This document shows positions 18,687 to 27,279 of a stretch of 64,000 nucleotides of DNA, piece after piece (within the stretch, counting starts at the first letter, position 1; the number at the start of each line of letters is the position of its first letter). The stretch covers positions 126,932 to 190,931 of the forward strand of contig JABWCQ010000002.1 in assembly GCA_013360195.1 (NCBI GenBank), written 5' to 3'. The notes under the pieces are model-generated. The model ran no database searches and was not told where the DNA came from. It was given only the letters and a program-made list of their open reading frames with translations. Both the position numbers and the translations under genes were made by a program. The stretch is from a bacterium (GTDB lineage: Bacteria > Electryoneota > RPQS01).

Positions 18687-20234
18687 ATGTTTGCAGAAGT
18701 AACCACAGCAGCTTTGATGGGAGTTGACGCAATTCGCGTTAGAGCTGAGTGTCACTTGGAGAATGCCGCTGAATCAGCCATAGTGATCGTGGGTCTTCCG
18801 GACAATGCCGTGAAGGAAGCTAAAGAAAGAGTCTCGGCGGCAATCAAGAACACCGGTCTTGCAATGCCTCAAAGGCGAGTTATCATCAATCTTGCTCCGG
18901 CAAACATTCGTAAGGAAGGCAGTTCGTTTGATCTTCCAATCGCGATAGGAATACTCGGCGCTTCCGGACAGTTGAGGCCAGGTGCCCTTGAAAACACAGT
19001 CTTCATGGGCGAACTTGCTTTGGACGGCAATTTGCGTCCCGTGAGAGGAATGCTCTCTGTAACCGGCGCAATGCAGAAAGAAGGCTTGCAAAAGATTGTC
19101 GTTCCCGATGGTAACAAGCAGGAGGCCGCTCTTGTTGATGAAATGGAAGTATATCCAGCGAACTCCCTGCGTGAGACAATTGACTTCTTGAATGGGCTAA
19201 AGCCGATTGACAGACATTCTGTAGATCATCGTCGACTGTTCGATGAATCTCGTGAATTGACCGGTGATTTCTCGGATGTTCGCGGCCAAGAATCGGTCAA
19301 ACGAGCACTTGAAGTGGCAGCCGCAGGTGGACACAATGTCCTAATGATCGGTCCTCCCGGATCTGGGAAAACAATGCTCGCAAAGCGTTTGCCGGGAATT
19401 TTGCCGGAATTCAGTATACAAGAGGCACTTGAGACTACTCGAGTCCACTCCGTTGCCGGCATACTTCCCAGCGGTAAGGCAATAGTCGCAAATCGTCCGT
19501 TTCGTTCTCCGCATCACACCGTCTCAGATGCCGGATTAATCGGCGGCGGTATGATTCCGCGTCCGGGTGAAGTGTCGCTCGCGCATAACGGCGTTCTATT
19601 TCTTGATGAATTGCCTGAATTTCACAAGAACGTCTTGGAGGTACTCAGGCAGCCGCTGGAAGACGGTGTCGTTACATTGTCTCGTGCGGCCGTGTCGCTC
19701 TCATATCCCGCACAGTTTATGCTTGTAGCGGCGATGAATCCATGTCCTTGCGGCTTTGCAACAGACCAGGACAGAGAGTGCAAGTGCACGACCGAACAGA
19801 TTCGCCGCTACGTAGCAAAGATTTCCGGACCCCTTCTCGATAGGATAGATTTGCACGTGGAAGTTCCCCGGGTATCTTGGAACGAACTTTCATCACCGGC
19901 AGCAAAAGACAGTTCGGACAGGATAAGAAGTCGAGTCGATTCAGCGCGTCGTCGGCAGCGCCAGAGATTCGAAAATTATCGTACGAATCTCTATTCCAAT
20001 GCTCAAATGAGTAACAAGGAGATTGAGCAGTTTGCTCCTATCGATTCACAAAGTCTTGAGTTACTGCGACAGGTCGTTGAAAACATGGGGTTGTCCGCAC
20101 GTGCGTATCATCGGATCAGAAAAGTCGCACGAACGATTGCAGACATAGAGGAAAGTGACGATATTCAAATGCATCATGTCACAGAAGCGATCCAGTATCG
20201 CTCACTGGACAGGCTAGGGGAGCTCATTGTATAG
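18687..20234 (+). CDS. comM: ComM/YifB-family Mg-chelatase-like AAA+ ATPase
   Basis: A 515-aa AAA+ ATPase of the YifB/ComM family; ComM is a helicase promoting branch migration during natural transformation. Domains in order: N-terminal Lon-protease-like domain (MFAEVTTAALMGVDAIRVRA through QRRVIINLAPANIRKEGSSF), AAA+ core with Walker A IGPPGSGKTMLAKRLPGIL (about 221-240), Walker B GVLFLDELPEF, the loop RPFRSPHHTVSDAGLIGGG, AAMNPCPCGF with the Cys pair, and a C-terminal helical lid (GLSARAYHRIRKVARTIADI). It starts 3 nt after the GNAT gene and overlaps the next gene by one base. It interrupts the putative lipid group and probably shares only transcription with it. Confidence 0.93.
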   Translation: MFAEVTTAALMGVDAIRVRAECHLENAAESAIVIVGLPDNAVKEAKERVSAAIKNTGLAMPQRRVIINLAPANIRKEGSSFDLPIAIGILGASGQLRPGALENTVFMGELALDGNLRPVRGMLSVTGAMQKEGLQKIVVPDGNKQEAALVDEMEVYPANSLRETIDFLNGLKPIDRHSVDHRRLFDESRELTGDFSDVRGQESVKRALEVAAAGGHNVLMIGPPGSGKTMLAKRLPGILPEFSIQEALETTRVHSVAGILPSGKAIVANRPFRSPHHTVSDAGLIGGGMIPRPGEVSLAHNGVLFLDELPEFHKNVLEVLRQPLEDGVVTLSRAAVSLSYPAQFMLVAAMNPCPCGFATDQDRECKCTTEQIRRYVAKISGPLLDRIDLHVEVPRVSWNELSSPAAKDSSDRIRSRVDSARRRQRQRFENYRTNLYSNAQMSNKEIEQFAPIDSQSLELLRQVVENMGLSARAYHRIRKVARTIADIEESDDIQMHHVTEAIQYRSLDRLGELIV

Positions 20235-21754
20235 TGGACGGTGGTCGTGGAATTAGTAATCTGTCGGAGTGGGCACATTCACTTCTGACTTTATCGCCGG
20301 AAAGAACTCTGTTTGTTTCCGGCGGGGAGAGCGTTTCTTCAACCGCGTTTCATGAACAAGTTTCGCTTTTTCGTGGCGGCATAACGCGAGCGGGGATAAT
20401 GCCGGATCAGATTGTCGCAGTCGCATGTGAAAGGAATTTGCGAAGTGTTGCAGCAGTGTTTGCGTGCTTTTGCGACGGTGCATTGCCTTTTCTGTTCGAT
20501 CCCAGGCAGGATCCCGAGACCTGTGCCAAGCTTTTTGACTCACTTCGCATCAGCGGATTGGTTCTGGGTGAGAATCAGGAATCAGGTTTCTTCGCTTCTC
20601 GATTGCCGTATTTGAAATGGTCAGGTGAAATCCATGGTGTCACTCCAAAGACCGGCGTGACTGCTCAACATGTAGCTGGCGGTTTCCTGCTCCATACGGC
20701 CGGAACCTGCGGTTTGCCTCGTGCGTTTCAACATTCTGCAGCGGCCGTGAACTGGCAGGCAAATGCACTAATAGCGAACCTGCGGCTGAAGCCAGGCTTG
20801 GAGACATGGTTCACTGGATCGCTTGCTTCACCTGCCAACTTTTCTTTTGCTCTCTGCGCCACATTGAAAGCAGGTGGAACTGTCGTACTCGATGAACCTG
20901 AGAACGCTCTGCATGAAGAACCCAAGCTTAATGGCAATCAACGCATACTTGTAATGGCACAAGCGCGGGATGAGGAAAGTTGGAATGCGGATCGACTATT
21001 AAAGCTTAAAGGCAGGCTTTCATCTATACTTGTGACCGACTTTCCTCTTACAGAATCCTATTGCACAACTTTGATCAGTGCAACTGACGGAGTTGTCTGG
21101 TCAGGATTCAGCACTGCTGAATGCGCCGGGTTTCTTGCACTTAATACAGTTCCGGGAGTTTGGCCTGTAGAATCAGTGGGGCGTCCGCTTGCCGGCTCTG
21201 AGATTGTCATCTTTGGCAATGATGGCGAACAACTTGGTAACAATCAGCCGGGGCGTCTTGCGTATAAATTCGCGCCACGACCAGAAAAGGTTACTTCCTT
21301 GACATTCCAAGGCAAAGAACAATCGTCTCCGTTCACCTTTACGGGCGATTGGGCGCTTGTTGATGACAATGACTTCCTTTACATTCTAGGAAACGAGAAG
21401 GCGTTGTTTTTTAAGGCAGGATTCATTGTAAAGGCACTTGAAATTGAGGACGCTATCCGAAACGCAAGCGGCTTGAGCGACGCTGTCGTTTTTGCAGTCC
21501 ACGATGATGAAACAGAGAGTGAAATCGCCGCGGTTGTGAGTTTTACTGGAGAAACAACACGGCTTGCAGAGGCAATTTCGATTCTCGAATCCCGGATTCC
21601 GCGGTACAAAGTCCCGGAAAGATTGGCGCAAATTGAATCGTTTTCACGTACACCCAGCGGGAAGAAGAAAAGGTTTGGGTTCGCAACGCCTCCCAAATAT
21701 GCACCGGTGGAAAAGGCTGCTGTAACTTCCCCGGAACACGGCGAAGGAAATTGA
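20234..21754 (+). CDS. AMP-forming acyl ligase (ANL superfamily), substrate unknown
   Basis: A 506-aa member of the acyl-CoA synthetase/adenylation superfamily that would activate a carboxylic acid as an acyl-AMP. Core motifs are present but divergent: A3 reads TAGTCGLPRAF in place of the common SGTTGxPKG, A5 is SGFSTAECAG, A7 is FTGDWALVDDNDF, A8 is GNEKALFFKAGFIVKALEIED, and the A10 catalytic lysine is retained in TPSGKKKRFG. An N-terminal domain with SSTAFHEQVSLFRGGI and SVAAVFACFCDGALPFLFDP is normal. Start GTG 20234 overlaps the comM stop. It could provide an acyl thioester to the nearby oxoamine synthase or to acyl carrier protein; no direct evidence chooses a substrate. Confidence 0.75.
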   Translation: MDGGRGISNLSEWAHSLLTLSPERTLFVSGGESVSSTAFHEQVSLFRGGITRAGIMPDQIVAVACERNLRSVAAVFACFCDGALPFLFDPRQDPETCAKLFDSLRISGLVLGENQESGFFASRLPYLKWSGEIHGVTPKTGVTAQHVAGGFLLHTAGTCGLPRAFQHSAAAVNWQANALIANLRLKPGLETWFTGSLASPANFSFALCATLKAGGTVVLDEPENALHEEPKLNGNQRILVMAQARDEESWNADRLLKLKGRLSSILVTDFPLTESYCTTLISATDGVVWSGFSTAECAGFLALNTVPGVWPVESVGRPLAGSEIVIFGNDGEQLGNNQPGRLAYKFAPRPEKVTSLTFQGKEQSSPFTFTGDWALVDDNDFLYILGNEKALFFKAGFIVKALEIEDAIRNASGLSDAVVFAVHDDETESEIAAVVSFTGETTRLAEAISILESRIPRYKVPERLAQIESFSRTPSGKKKRFGFATPPKYAPVEKAAVTSPEHGEGN

Positions 21755-21785
21755 CAGTTATACAAATACTGGAATAGTCAGAATC

Positions 21786-22385
21786 ATGAACTCGGGTGAT
21801 CAGTTTGTTATTGTCGACGTTATCGGAATTTCCGTATGCCCTCCATATCAGGGATATGTTGTCATACTGAAAGAAAAGGAGGGAGAGCGTTGGCTTCCGA
21901 TTTTTATTGGCGCGGCGGAAGCACAAAGCATCTCGTTCTTGCTTCAGGGGCTCGAGTACGCGCGTCCCATGACGTACGATTTGTTTGCAGCAATCTTGCA
22001 GGAAGGAAAAATCGAGATACGTTCAACGACAATCTGTGACCTGAGGGACAACACATTCTATGCCGAAGTTGAGCTTAAGGTTGCAGATGGTGAGATTCGT
22101 AGAATAGATGCCAGGCCTTCTGATGCTATCGCTCTTGCCTTGAAGTCAAAAGCGCCGATTCAAGTTGCTCGTAAGGTCATGGACGGAGCAGCGGTTAGCA
22201 ATGAGCCCGTCAACCGATCCATCGTTGAGCAAATTGCCTATCTCCATCAGAAACTTAAAGAGTGTGTGGAAATGGAGGCGTACGAGGAGGCAGCCAAGAT
22301 TCGTGACCATATCCGTTCTCTTGAAACGAAACTGACTGATACGGACTTGCCTGGTACCGGCCCGGGAAATGAAGGCGATCGTTGA
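21786..22385 (+). CDS. Bifunctional nuclease-domain (DUF151) protein with C-terminal UvrB/UvrC motif
   Basis: A 199-aa protein. Residues about 8-135 form a DUF151 'bifunctional nuclease' domain: VIGISVCPPYQGYVVILKEK, LPIFIGAAEAQSISFLLQGL, MTYDLFAAILQE and RIDARPSDAIALALKSKAPI, the last being the family signature. Residues about 150-190 (LHQKLKECVEMEAYEEAAKI followed by RDHIRSLE) match the UVR motif by which UvrC, UvrB and Clp adaptors contact partners. DUF151 plus UVR is a known architecture in FCB bacteria and Thermotogae. Biochemical function is not established beyond reported nuclease activity of relatives. It follows the AMP ligase after 31 nt and ends before an AT-rich gap. Confidence 0.88.
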   Translation: MNSGDQFVIVDVIGISVCPPYQGYVVILKEKEGERWLPIFIGAAEAQSISFLLQGLEYARPMTYDLFAAILQEGKIEIRSTTICDLRDNTFYAEVELKVADGEIRRIDARPSDAIALALKSKAPIQVARKVMDGAAVSNEPVNRSIVEQIAYLHQKLKECVEMEAYEEAAKIRDHIRSLETKLTDTDLPGTGPGNEGDR

Positions 22386-22473
22386 TAAATATGTGTTTAG
22401 TGTTTATTATTTAAATAGAACAATATCAATAATTTACGAGATGTCTGAGTTGTAAGGCTTCCGGCCAATTTGC

Positions 22474-22502
22474 TTGATACTTTTCCTAAGTCTTGTTATC
22501 TT
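22474..22502 (+). promoter_or_regulatory. Candidate sigma-70 promoter of the yceD-rpmF-plsX-fab operon
   Basis: TTGATA (22474-22479) and TATCTT (22497-22502) are spaced by 17 nt in the gap upstream of the fab cluster. Transcription would start near 22509, which supports GTG 22524 over the upstream TTG 22470 as the start of the first gene and leaves a very short leader. Confidence 0.5.
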
Positions 22503-22523
22503 TATCACTTCAGTACTCTTGCC

Positions 22524-22973
22524 GTGAAACTCCACCTTCCGTCGTTTTCTCCTGGCACTCATAACGTAGCCGAAGAATTGAGGGCGGACGAACTTGAATT
22601 AGATCCATCTCAGTTCGCGAAACCCATTTTGGTCGAGATACATCTTGACCGACATGATCCATACTTTGAACTGAAAGTTCGGTTAACAACTACAGCATTT
22701 GCAGAATGTGACAGATGCCTTTCATTGGCGGACGTCCGGATTAGTTTGGAAAATCCGCTTCTTTACGTATTAGGACAACCACCATCCGGTGACCAGGTGG
22801 ACGATGATGACATCGCCTATGTTCGGGCAGGGACAACCGAAATTGACCTAACGAAGGACCTGCGCGACTTCCTCATACTTGCCTATTCAGGCAGACACTT
22901 GTGTAGCGAGCATTGCCTTGGGTTGTGTCAAAAGTGCGGAGCAAACCTGAATGATGGGCCGTGCGTTTGTTAG
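22524..22973 (+). CDS. yceD: YceD-family protein (DUF177)
   Basis: A conserved protein of about 150 aa that in many bacteria precedes rpmF and the fatty acid genes; family members have been linked to 23S rRNA accumulation. Visible features: FAECDRCLSLADVRISLENP (first Cys pair), a strongly acidic stretch VDDDDIAY, TEIDLTKDLRDFLILAY, and the C-terminal CSEHCLGLCQKCGANLNDGP with the typical Cys cluster. Start chosen is GTG 22524 (VKLHLPSF), because the frame extension to TTG 22470 covers a promoter-like sequence; no clear Shine-Dalgarno site precedes either. It is the first gene of the lipid cluster. Confidence 0.88.
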   Translation: MKLHLPSFSPGTHNVAEELRADELELDPSQFAKPILVEIHLDRHDPYFELKVRLTTTAFAECDRCLSLADVRISLENPLLYVLGQPPSGDQVDDDDIAYVRAGTTEIDLTKDLRDFLILAYSGRHLCSEHCLGLCQKCGANLNDGPCVC

Positions 22974-23015
22974 AATTTCAAGTTTAATAAGATAAAACAA
23001 TTAACAAATCCGAAC

Positions 23016-23198
23016 ATGCCAGTACCTAAGAGACGAGTTGGAAAATCTCGCCGAGACCGACGCCGTGCGAACTTCAACCTGAGCGGCCCCGCCTTGGCGA
23101 CATGCTCAAATTGCAAAGCCGTAATCGCGCCACATCGGGTGTGCGGCTCCTGCGGCTATTATAACGGCCGCTTTGTCGTTCAAGTTAAGAACAACTGA
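23016..23198 (+). CDS. rpmF: 50S ribosomal protein L32
   Basis: A 60-aa ribosomal protein. The N-terminus MPVPKRRVGKSRRDRRRANF is the standard basic L32 start, and two CxxC pairs (CSNC and CGSC, separated by a 10-residue loop) make the zinc ribbon found in the C+ form of L32. C-minus paralogues replace it under zinc starvation in some bacteria; only the C+ form is present here. Located between yceD and plsX as in most bacteria. Confidence 0.98.
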   Translation: MPVPKRRVGKSRRDRRRANFNLSGPALATCSNCKAVIAPHRVCGSCGYYNGRFVVQVKNN

Positions 23199-23218
23199 CA
23201 GCTTAAGACTTGCCGTCC

Positions 23219-24292
23219 ATGGTAATAGCCTTGGATGCAATGGGGGGTGATCATGCTCCCGAAGTTCCAGTAGAAGCAGCATGTCTCGCAGTCGATGAGA
23301 TGCCGGACATTCGTGTCGCTCTTTTTGGACCTGCACTGACTATCCAGGCCGAATTGCATCGACTCAGCCGCACTGATGATAATGGGCGACTCATGATTGT
23401 TGACGCGCCGGAGATCGTCGAGATGACAGATTCACCGGGCAAAGTCGTGCGTTCGAAACCGAACAGTTCTTTGCTGCGTGCAATTGATATGCACCAGGAA
23501 GGCGGCGCGTCGGCAATTGTCTCGGCCGGTCACACAGGCGTGCAAATGGCCGCGAGCTACTTGAAACTGGGCTTGATTAAGGGAGTCAAAAGACCTACAA
23601 TTGGCGGTCTGTTCCCGCAGGGAAACGGGAAGTTCACCATACTCCTTGATGTCGGAGCAAATACGGATTGTAAACCCATTAACTTACTTCAATTTGCAGT
23701 TATGGGTTCTGTGTACATGAAACTCCTCGTTGGCCTTGAATCCCCGCGTATTGCTCTTCTGTCCATTGGAGAAGAGAAGACAAAGGGAAATGAGCTTGTA
23801 CTCTCAACTCATTATCTACTGGAGCACAGTGGTCTCAATTTTATTGGCAATATTGAGGGAAGAGACATCTTCCGCCACAAGGCGGACGTTGTAGTGTGTG
23901 ACGGTTTTGTCGGTAATGTTGTGCTCAAGTTGGCCGAATCACTCTATCTGGCATTTGCCAAGCGAATGACAACAGGCAGTGACGGTCAAAGAGTTGAACC
24001 ACCATCTCAGCTCCTGCAACTTGCAAGGGAGTTTGATTACTCTGAAGTCGGAGGAGTACCTTTGCTTGGTGTCAACGGCGTTTCGATTATCTGCCACGGC
24101 GGCTCTCCGGCAAAGGCGATAAAAAACGCCATTCGCGAAGCGAGAAACATGGTGAACCGCAATCTCCCCGCTGCCCTTAGTGCCGGAGTCGAAGAGTATG
24201 ACGCCGGCATGCTCGCGCGTGGTGTGGCACGATACAAAGGAAGAACTGAAAAGAGGGATGAACTGGAAGTAGAGGAGTCAGACGATGAGTAA
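23219..24292 (+). CDS. plsX: Phosphate acyltransferase PlsX
   Basis: Makes acyl-phosphate from acyl-ACP for phospholipid synthesis by the PlsX/PlsY route. About 357 aa from ATG 23219 (MVIALDAMGGDHAPEVPVEA), the canonical PlsX start; TTG 23210 would add three residues. Other segments: SAIVSAGHTGVQMAASYLKL, LLDVGANTDCKPINLLQFAV, LLSIGEEKTKGNEL, NFIGNIEGRDIF, VVVCDGFVGNVVLKLAES and GVNGVSIICHGGS. The C-terminal tail is Glu/Asp-rich. It overlaps fabH by 8 nt. Confidence 0.97.
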   Translation: MVIALDAMGGDHAPEVPVEAACLAVDEMPDIRVALFGPALTIQAELHRLSRTDDNGRLMIVDAPEIVEMTDSPGKVVRSKPNSSLLRAIDMHQEGGASAIVSAGHTGVQMAASYLKLGLIKGVKRPTIGGLFPQGNGKFTILLDVGANTDCKPINLLQFAVMGSVYMKLLVGLESPRIALLSIGEEKTKGNELVLSTHYLLEHSGLNFIGNIEGRDIFRHKADVVVCDGFVGNVVLKLAESLYLAFAKRMTTGSDGQRVEPPSQLLQLAREFDYSEVGGVPLLGVNGVSIICHGGSPAKAIKNAIREARNMVNRNLPAALSAGVEEYDAGMLARGVARYKGRTEKRDELEVEESDDE

Positions 24293-25271
24293 AGGAGTCG
24301 CTCCGGTTTCCCGCATAATCGGTTTGGGAGTTGGGATTCCCGAAACCGTGCTCTCCAATAAAGACTTGGAGCGCATGGTCGATACCAGTGATGAGTGGAT
24401 TACCAGTCGCACCGGAATCAAGGAACGACGCATCATGAAGAAAGGGGAGCGAACTTCTGACTACTGTATCCGCGCGGCGCGTGAGGCGATGTTGGATGCG
24501 GGGATAGAGGCAGAAGAGCTGGATGCGATCATCATAGGCACAATCTCTGGAGACATGCGATTCCCCTCAACTGCCGTGTTTGTTCAAGAGGCAATTGGGG
24601 CAAGAAACGCGGCGGCATGGGATGTCAGCGCAACATGCAGTGGTTTCCTCTTTTCCTTGTACAATGCAGACGCATTGATTGCCTCTGGCCGCGCCAGGAA
24701 TGTGCTTGTAATCGGCAGTGAAATGCTCACTCCAATGGTAAATTGGGATGATCGCTCGACATGTGTCCTGTTTGGAGATGCGGCTGGAGCCGCCGTCTTG
24801 ACGCGTGCAACTGATGATCGCGGAATTCTGGCGATTTCAATTGGATCGAATGGAACGTATGTTGACTTGTTGTATTCCATTGGTCACGGCACTGCTTCCA
24901 GGAATGACAACAACAATGGCGACCGCTTTCTGTTCATGAACGGAAATGAAGTTTTTCGTCATGCCGTTAGGATGCTGGAGCGAACTGCATTCGAGGTCGT
25001 GGAAAAGGCAGGACTACAACCAAGTGATATTGATTGGCTCATTCCTCACCAGGCAAATACCAGAATAATCAAGGCGACTGCCGAACGAATGGGTTTGCCA
25101 ATGGAACAAGTGTTCCTGAATATTCACAAGTACGGGAATACGTCTTCAGCCTCGGTTCCACTTGCAATCTACGAAGCCCGCAAGGAAGGAAAACTGACTG
25201 ACAATCAACTGATGCTTTCGGTTGTATTTGGCGGCGGCTTCACATGGGGCGGAATGGTTGTGAGGTTTTGA
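24285..25271 (+). CDS. fabH: 3-oxoacyl-ACP synthase III (FabH)
   Basis: Starts fatty acid chains by condensing acetyl-CoA (or branched acyl-CoA) with malonyl-ACP. At 328 aa the length is normal. Catalytic triad: Cys118 in SATCSGFLFSLYNAD, His in WLIPHQANTRII and Asn in KYGNTSSASVPLA. N-terminal VDTSDEWITSRTGIKERRI and C-terminal VVFGGGFTWGGMVVRF are typical. It starts inside the end of plsX and is 7 nt before fabD. Confidence 0.98.
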   Translation: MSKGVAPVSRIIGLGVGIPETVLSNKDLERMVDTSDEWITSRTGIKERRIMKKGERTSDYCIRAAREAMLDAGIEAEELDAIIIGTISGDMRFPSTAVFVQEAIGARNAAAWDVSATCSGFLFSLYNADALIASGRARNVLVIGSEMLTPMVNWDDRSTCVLFGDAAGAAVLTRATDDRGILAISIGSNGTYVDLLYSIGHGTASRNDNNNGDRFLFMNGNEVFRHAVRMLERTAFEVVEKAGLQPSDIDWLIPHQANTRIIKATAERMGLPMEQVFLNIHKYGNTSSASVPLAIYEARKEGKLTDNQLMLSVVFGGGFTWGGMVVRF

Positions 25272-25278
25272 CCGGATT

Positions 25279-26226
25279 ATGAAATCAGATTTGAGTACCG
25301 TTGCTTTCTTATGCTCTGGCCAAGGCTCTCAGTTCGTTGGAATGGCGAAAGATTTGTATGACAGCCATGAACTGGCTAAAAGTCGTTTTTCCGAAGCTCA
25401 GAGAATTCTTGGTTACGACATTGCAGAGATTTGCTTTAACGGGCCGGAAGATGTGCTAAGGCAGACAAGAGTTACTCAACCGGCTCTTTATATTCATTCG
25501 ATGATTGTCGGCGAGTTACTAGCCGAGCATTCAATATTGCCATCTTGTGCAGGCGGACACAGCCTTGGAGAATACTCCGCCCTTGCAAGCGCAGCAGCCT
25601 TTACTTTCGAAACTGGTCTGGAACTCGTACGAGTTCGTGCTGAAGCGATGCAAGAAGCTGGAAACAGACAGCCTGGCACAATGGCAGCTGTTGTTGGAAT
25701 TTCCAACGAAACTGTCGAACAGATCTGCGCTGATTGTCGAAATGTGGGGATAGTTGTGCCAGCAAACTACAATTCCCCGGGTCAACTTGTAATCTCTGGT
25801 GAAATCCCGGCTGTTGAAAAAGCGATGGAATTATGCAAGTCAGCCGGAGCTAAACTGGTGCGAAAACTCGTAGTATCAGGGGCATTTCATTCGCCATTAA
25901 TGGAGTCGGCGGCAGCCAAGTTGGGCAATGCGCTCGCGGAGTGCGACATTCGCTCGCCAAGAGTTCCAGTTGTTTCAAATGTGAGCGGGGAAGTGCATTC
26001 AGACGTTGACTCAATCAGGCAAAGTCTTGCAAGTCAGCTGCTATCGCCCGTCCGATGGACAGATTGTTTGGTTTCGTTGAACAATCTTCGACCTGCAAAA
26101 TGGTATGAAGTGGGACCTGGCAACGTGTTAACAGGTCTGCTGAAGCGAACGATCGCAGGCGAATCAGCTGAAACAGTCGGTACACAATCTGAAATCGAGC
26201 GAATCCTTTCGGAAGTTGAAGAATGA
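25279..26226 (+). CDS. fabD: Malonyl-CoA:ACP transacylase
   Basis: Transfers malonyl from CoA to acyl carrier protein. The 315-aa protein has the nucleophile Ser95 in GGHSLGEYSALA, N-terminal FLCSGQGSQFVGMAKDLYDS, the oxyanion and arginine region ELVRVRAEAMQEA, and the catalytic His in VSGAFHSPLME. VPANYNSPGQLVISGE is also typical. It overlaps fabG by 4 nt. Confidence 0.98.
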   Translation: MKSDLSTVAFLCSGQGSQFVGMAKDLYDSHELAKSRFSEAQRILGYDIAEICFNGPEDVLRQTRVTQPALYIHSMIVGELLAEHSILPSCAGGHSLGEYSALASAAAFTFETGLELVRVRAEAMQEAGNRQPGTMAAVVGISNETVEQICADCRNVGIVVPANYNSPGQLVISGEIPAVEKAMELCKSAGAKLVRKLVVSGAFHSPLMESAAAKLGNALAECDIRSPRVPVVSNVSGEVHSDVDSIRQSLASQLLSPVRWTDCLVSLNNLRPAKWYEVGPGNVLTGLLKRTIAGESAETVGTQSEIERILSEVEE

Positions 26227-26972
26227 ACAAGACACTTTCGGGCAAAGTAGCATGGATTACAGGATCCGCCCGCGGGATTGGCAAGTCAATCGCACAGGAA
26301 TTCGCCGCGGCAGGAGCCAATCTTGCCCTGACAGATGTCCTTGCAGAAGATCTCGAGAGGACAGCACGCGAACTTGCAGACACCTTTGGTGTTCGAGTCA
26401 TGGAGCAAGTGCTGGACGTAACAGACAAGGAAGGAGTGTCGAGTTTTGTTCAGCGGGTGCTTGAAGTGTTTGGCGAACTCACGATTCTCGTAAACAATGC
26501 TGGGATAACTCGAGATGGACTTCTCATGCGGATGTCCGAATCAGATTGGGAACGAGTAATCAGCGTTAACTTGACCGGCACATTCATTTGCACACAAGCC
26601 GCGATTAAACCGATGATGAAATCACGGTACGGAAAAGTCGTGAATATCGCATCTGTCGTCGGCGTAATGGGAAATGCGGGCCAGGCTAATTACTCGGCAT
26701 CCAAGGCAGGCGTAATAGGACTCACAAAGTCCGTTGCCAAGGAACTCGCAGGCAGAGGGATTCGTGCAAACGCAATTGCACCGGGATTCATCGAAACAGA
26801 GATGACCCACCAATTGACGGACGAGACGCGCGATTCCTATATGCAGTCTATTCCGCTAAAGTATCTTGGCAAACCAGATGATATAGCGCAAGTTTGCGCA
26901 TTTCTTGCTTCACCATCGTCGGACTATATCACGGGACAAGTGATTGTGATCGACGGTGGTTTGCACATGTAA
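26223..26972 (+). CDS. fabG: 3-oxoacyl-ACP reductase
   Basis: NADPH-dependent ketoreductase of fatty acid elongation; 249 aa, classical short-chain dehydrogenase. Cofactor motif [31 protein letters not shown], active-site Ser in [13 protein letters not shown], and YSASKAG with the catalytic Tyr and Lys. The C-terminus [18 protein letters not shown] is the FabG ending. Located between fabD and acpP. Confidence 0.98.
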   Translation: MNKTLSGKVAWITGSARGIGKSIAQEFAAAGANLALTDVLAEDLERTARELADTFGVRVMEQVLDVTDKEGVSSFVQRVLEVFGELTILVNNAGITRDGLLMRMSESDWERVISVNLTGTFICTQAAIKPMMKSRYGKVVNIASVVGVMGNAGQANYSASKAGVIGLTKSVAKELAGRGIRANAIAPGFIETEMTHQLTDETRDSYMQSIPLKYLGKPDDIAQVCAFLASPSSDYITGQVIVIDGGLHM

Positions 26973-27015
26973 CAACGTCATTCGACCGTTATTTTTTCAA
27001 CCGGAGGCCTTGAAA

Positions 27016-27261
27016 ATGTCCGACTTGGAGAACAAGATTAAGAAGATTATTGCTGACCGCCTGCAGGTAGATCTTGCCAGCGTCACCGAAAACGCGAGCT
27101 TTGTTGAAGACCTCGGTGCAGATTCGCTGGATTTGGTCGAACTCGTAATGGCATTTGAAGAGGAATTCGGTCTTGAAATTCCGGATCAGGATGCCGAAAC
27201 AATGAAGTCGGTCGGTGATGCCCTGAATTACCTCAGGAGCAAAACTGAGCAAAGCGCCTAA
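27016..27261 (+). CDS. acpP: Acyl carrier protein
   Basis: An 81-aa carrier for growing acyl chains, modified with phosphopantetheine on Ser37 in [20 protein letters not shown]. The start chosen is ATG 27016 ([12 protein letters not shown]), preceded by a clear CCGGAGG site at 27000-27006; the longer open frame from 26956 is rejected. It is acidic as expected. Flanked by fabG and fabF. It would serve FabH/D/G/F and PlsX, and possibly the oxoamine synthase upstream. Confidence 0.98.
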   Translation: MSDLENKIKKIIADRLQVDLASVTENASFVEDLGADSLDLVELVMAFEEEFGLEIPDQDAETMKSVGDALNYLRSKTEQSA

Positions 27262-27279
27262 CCAGGAAGAACAAGTAGT

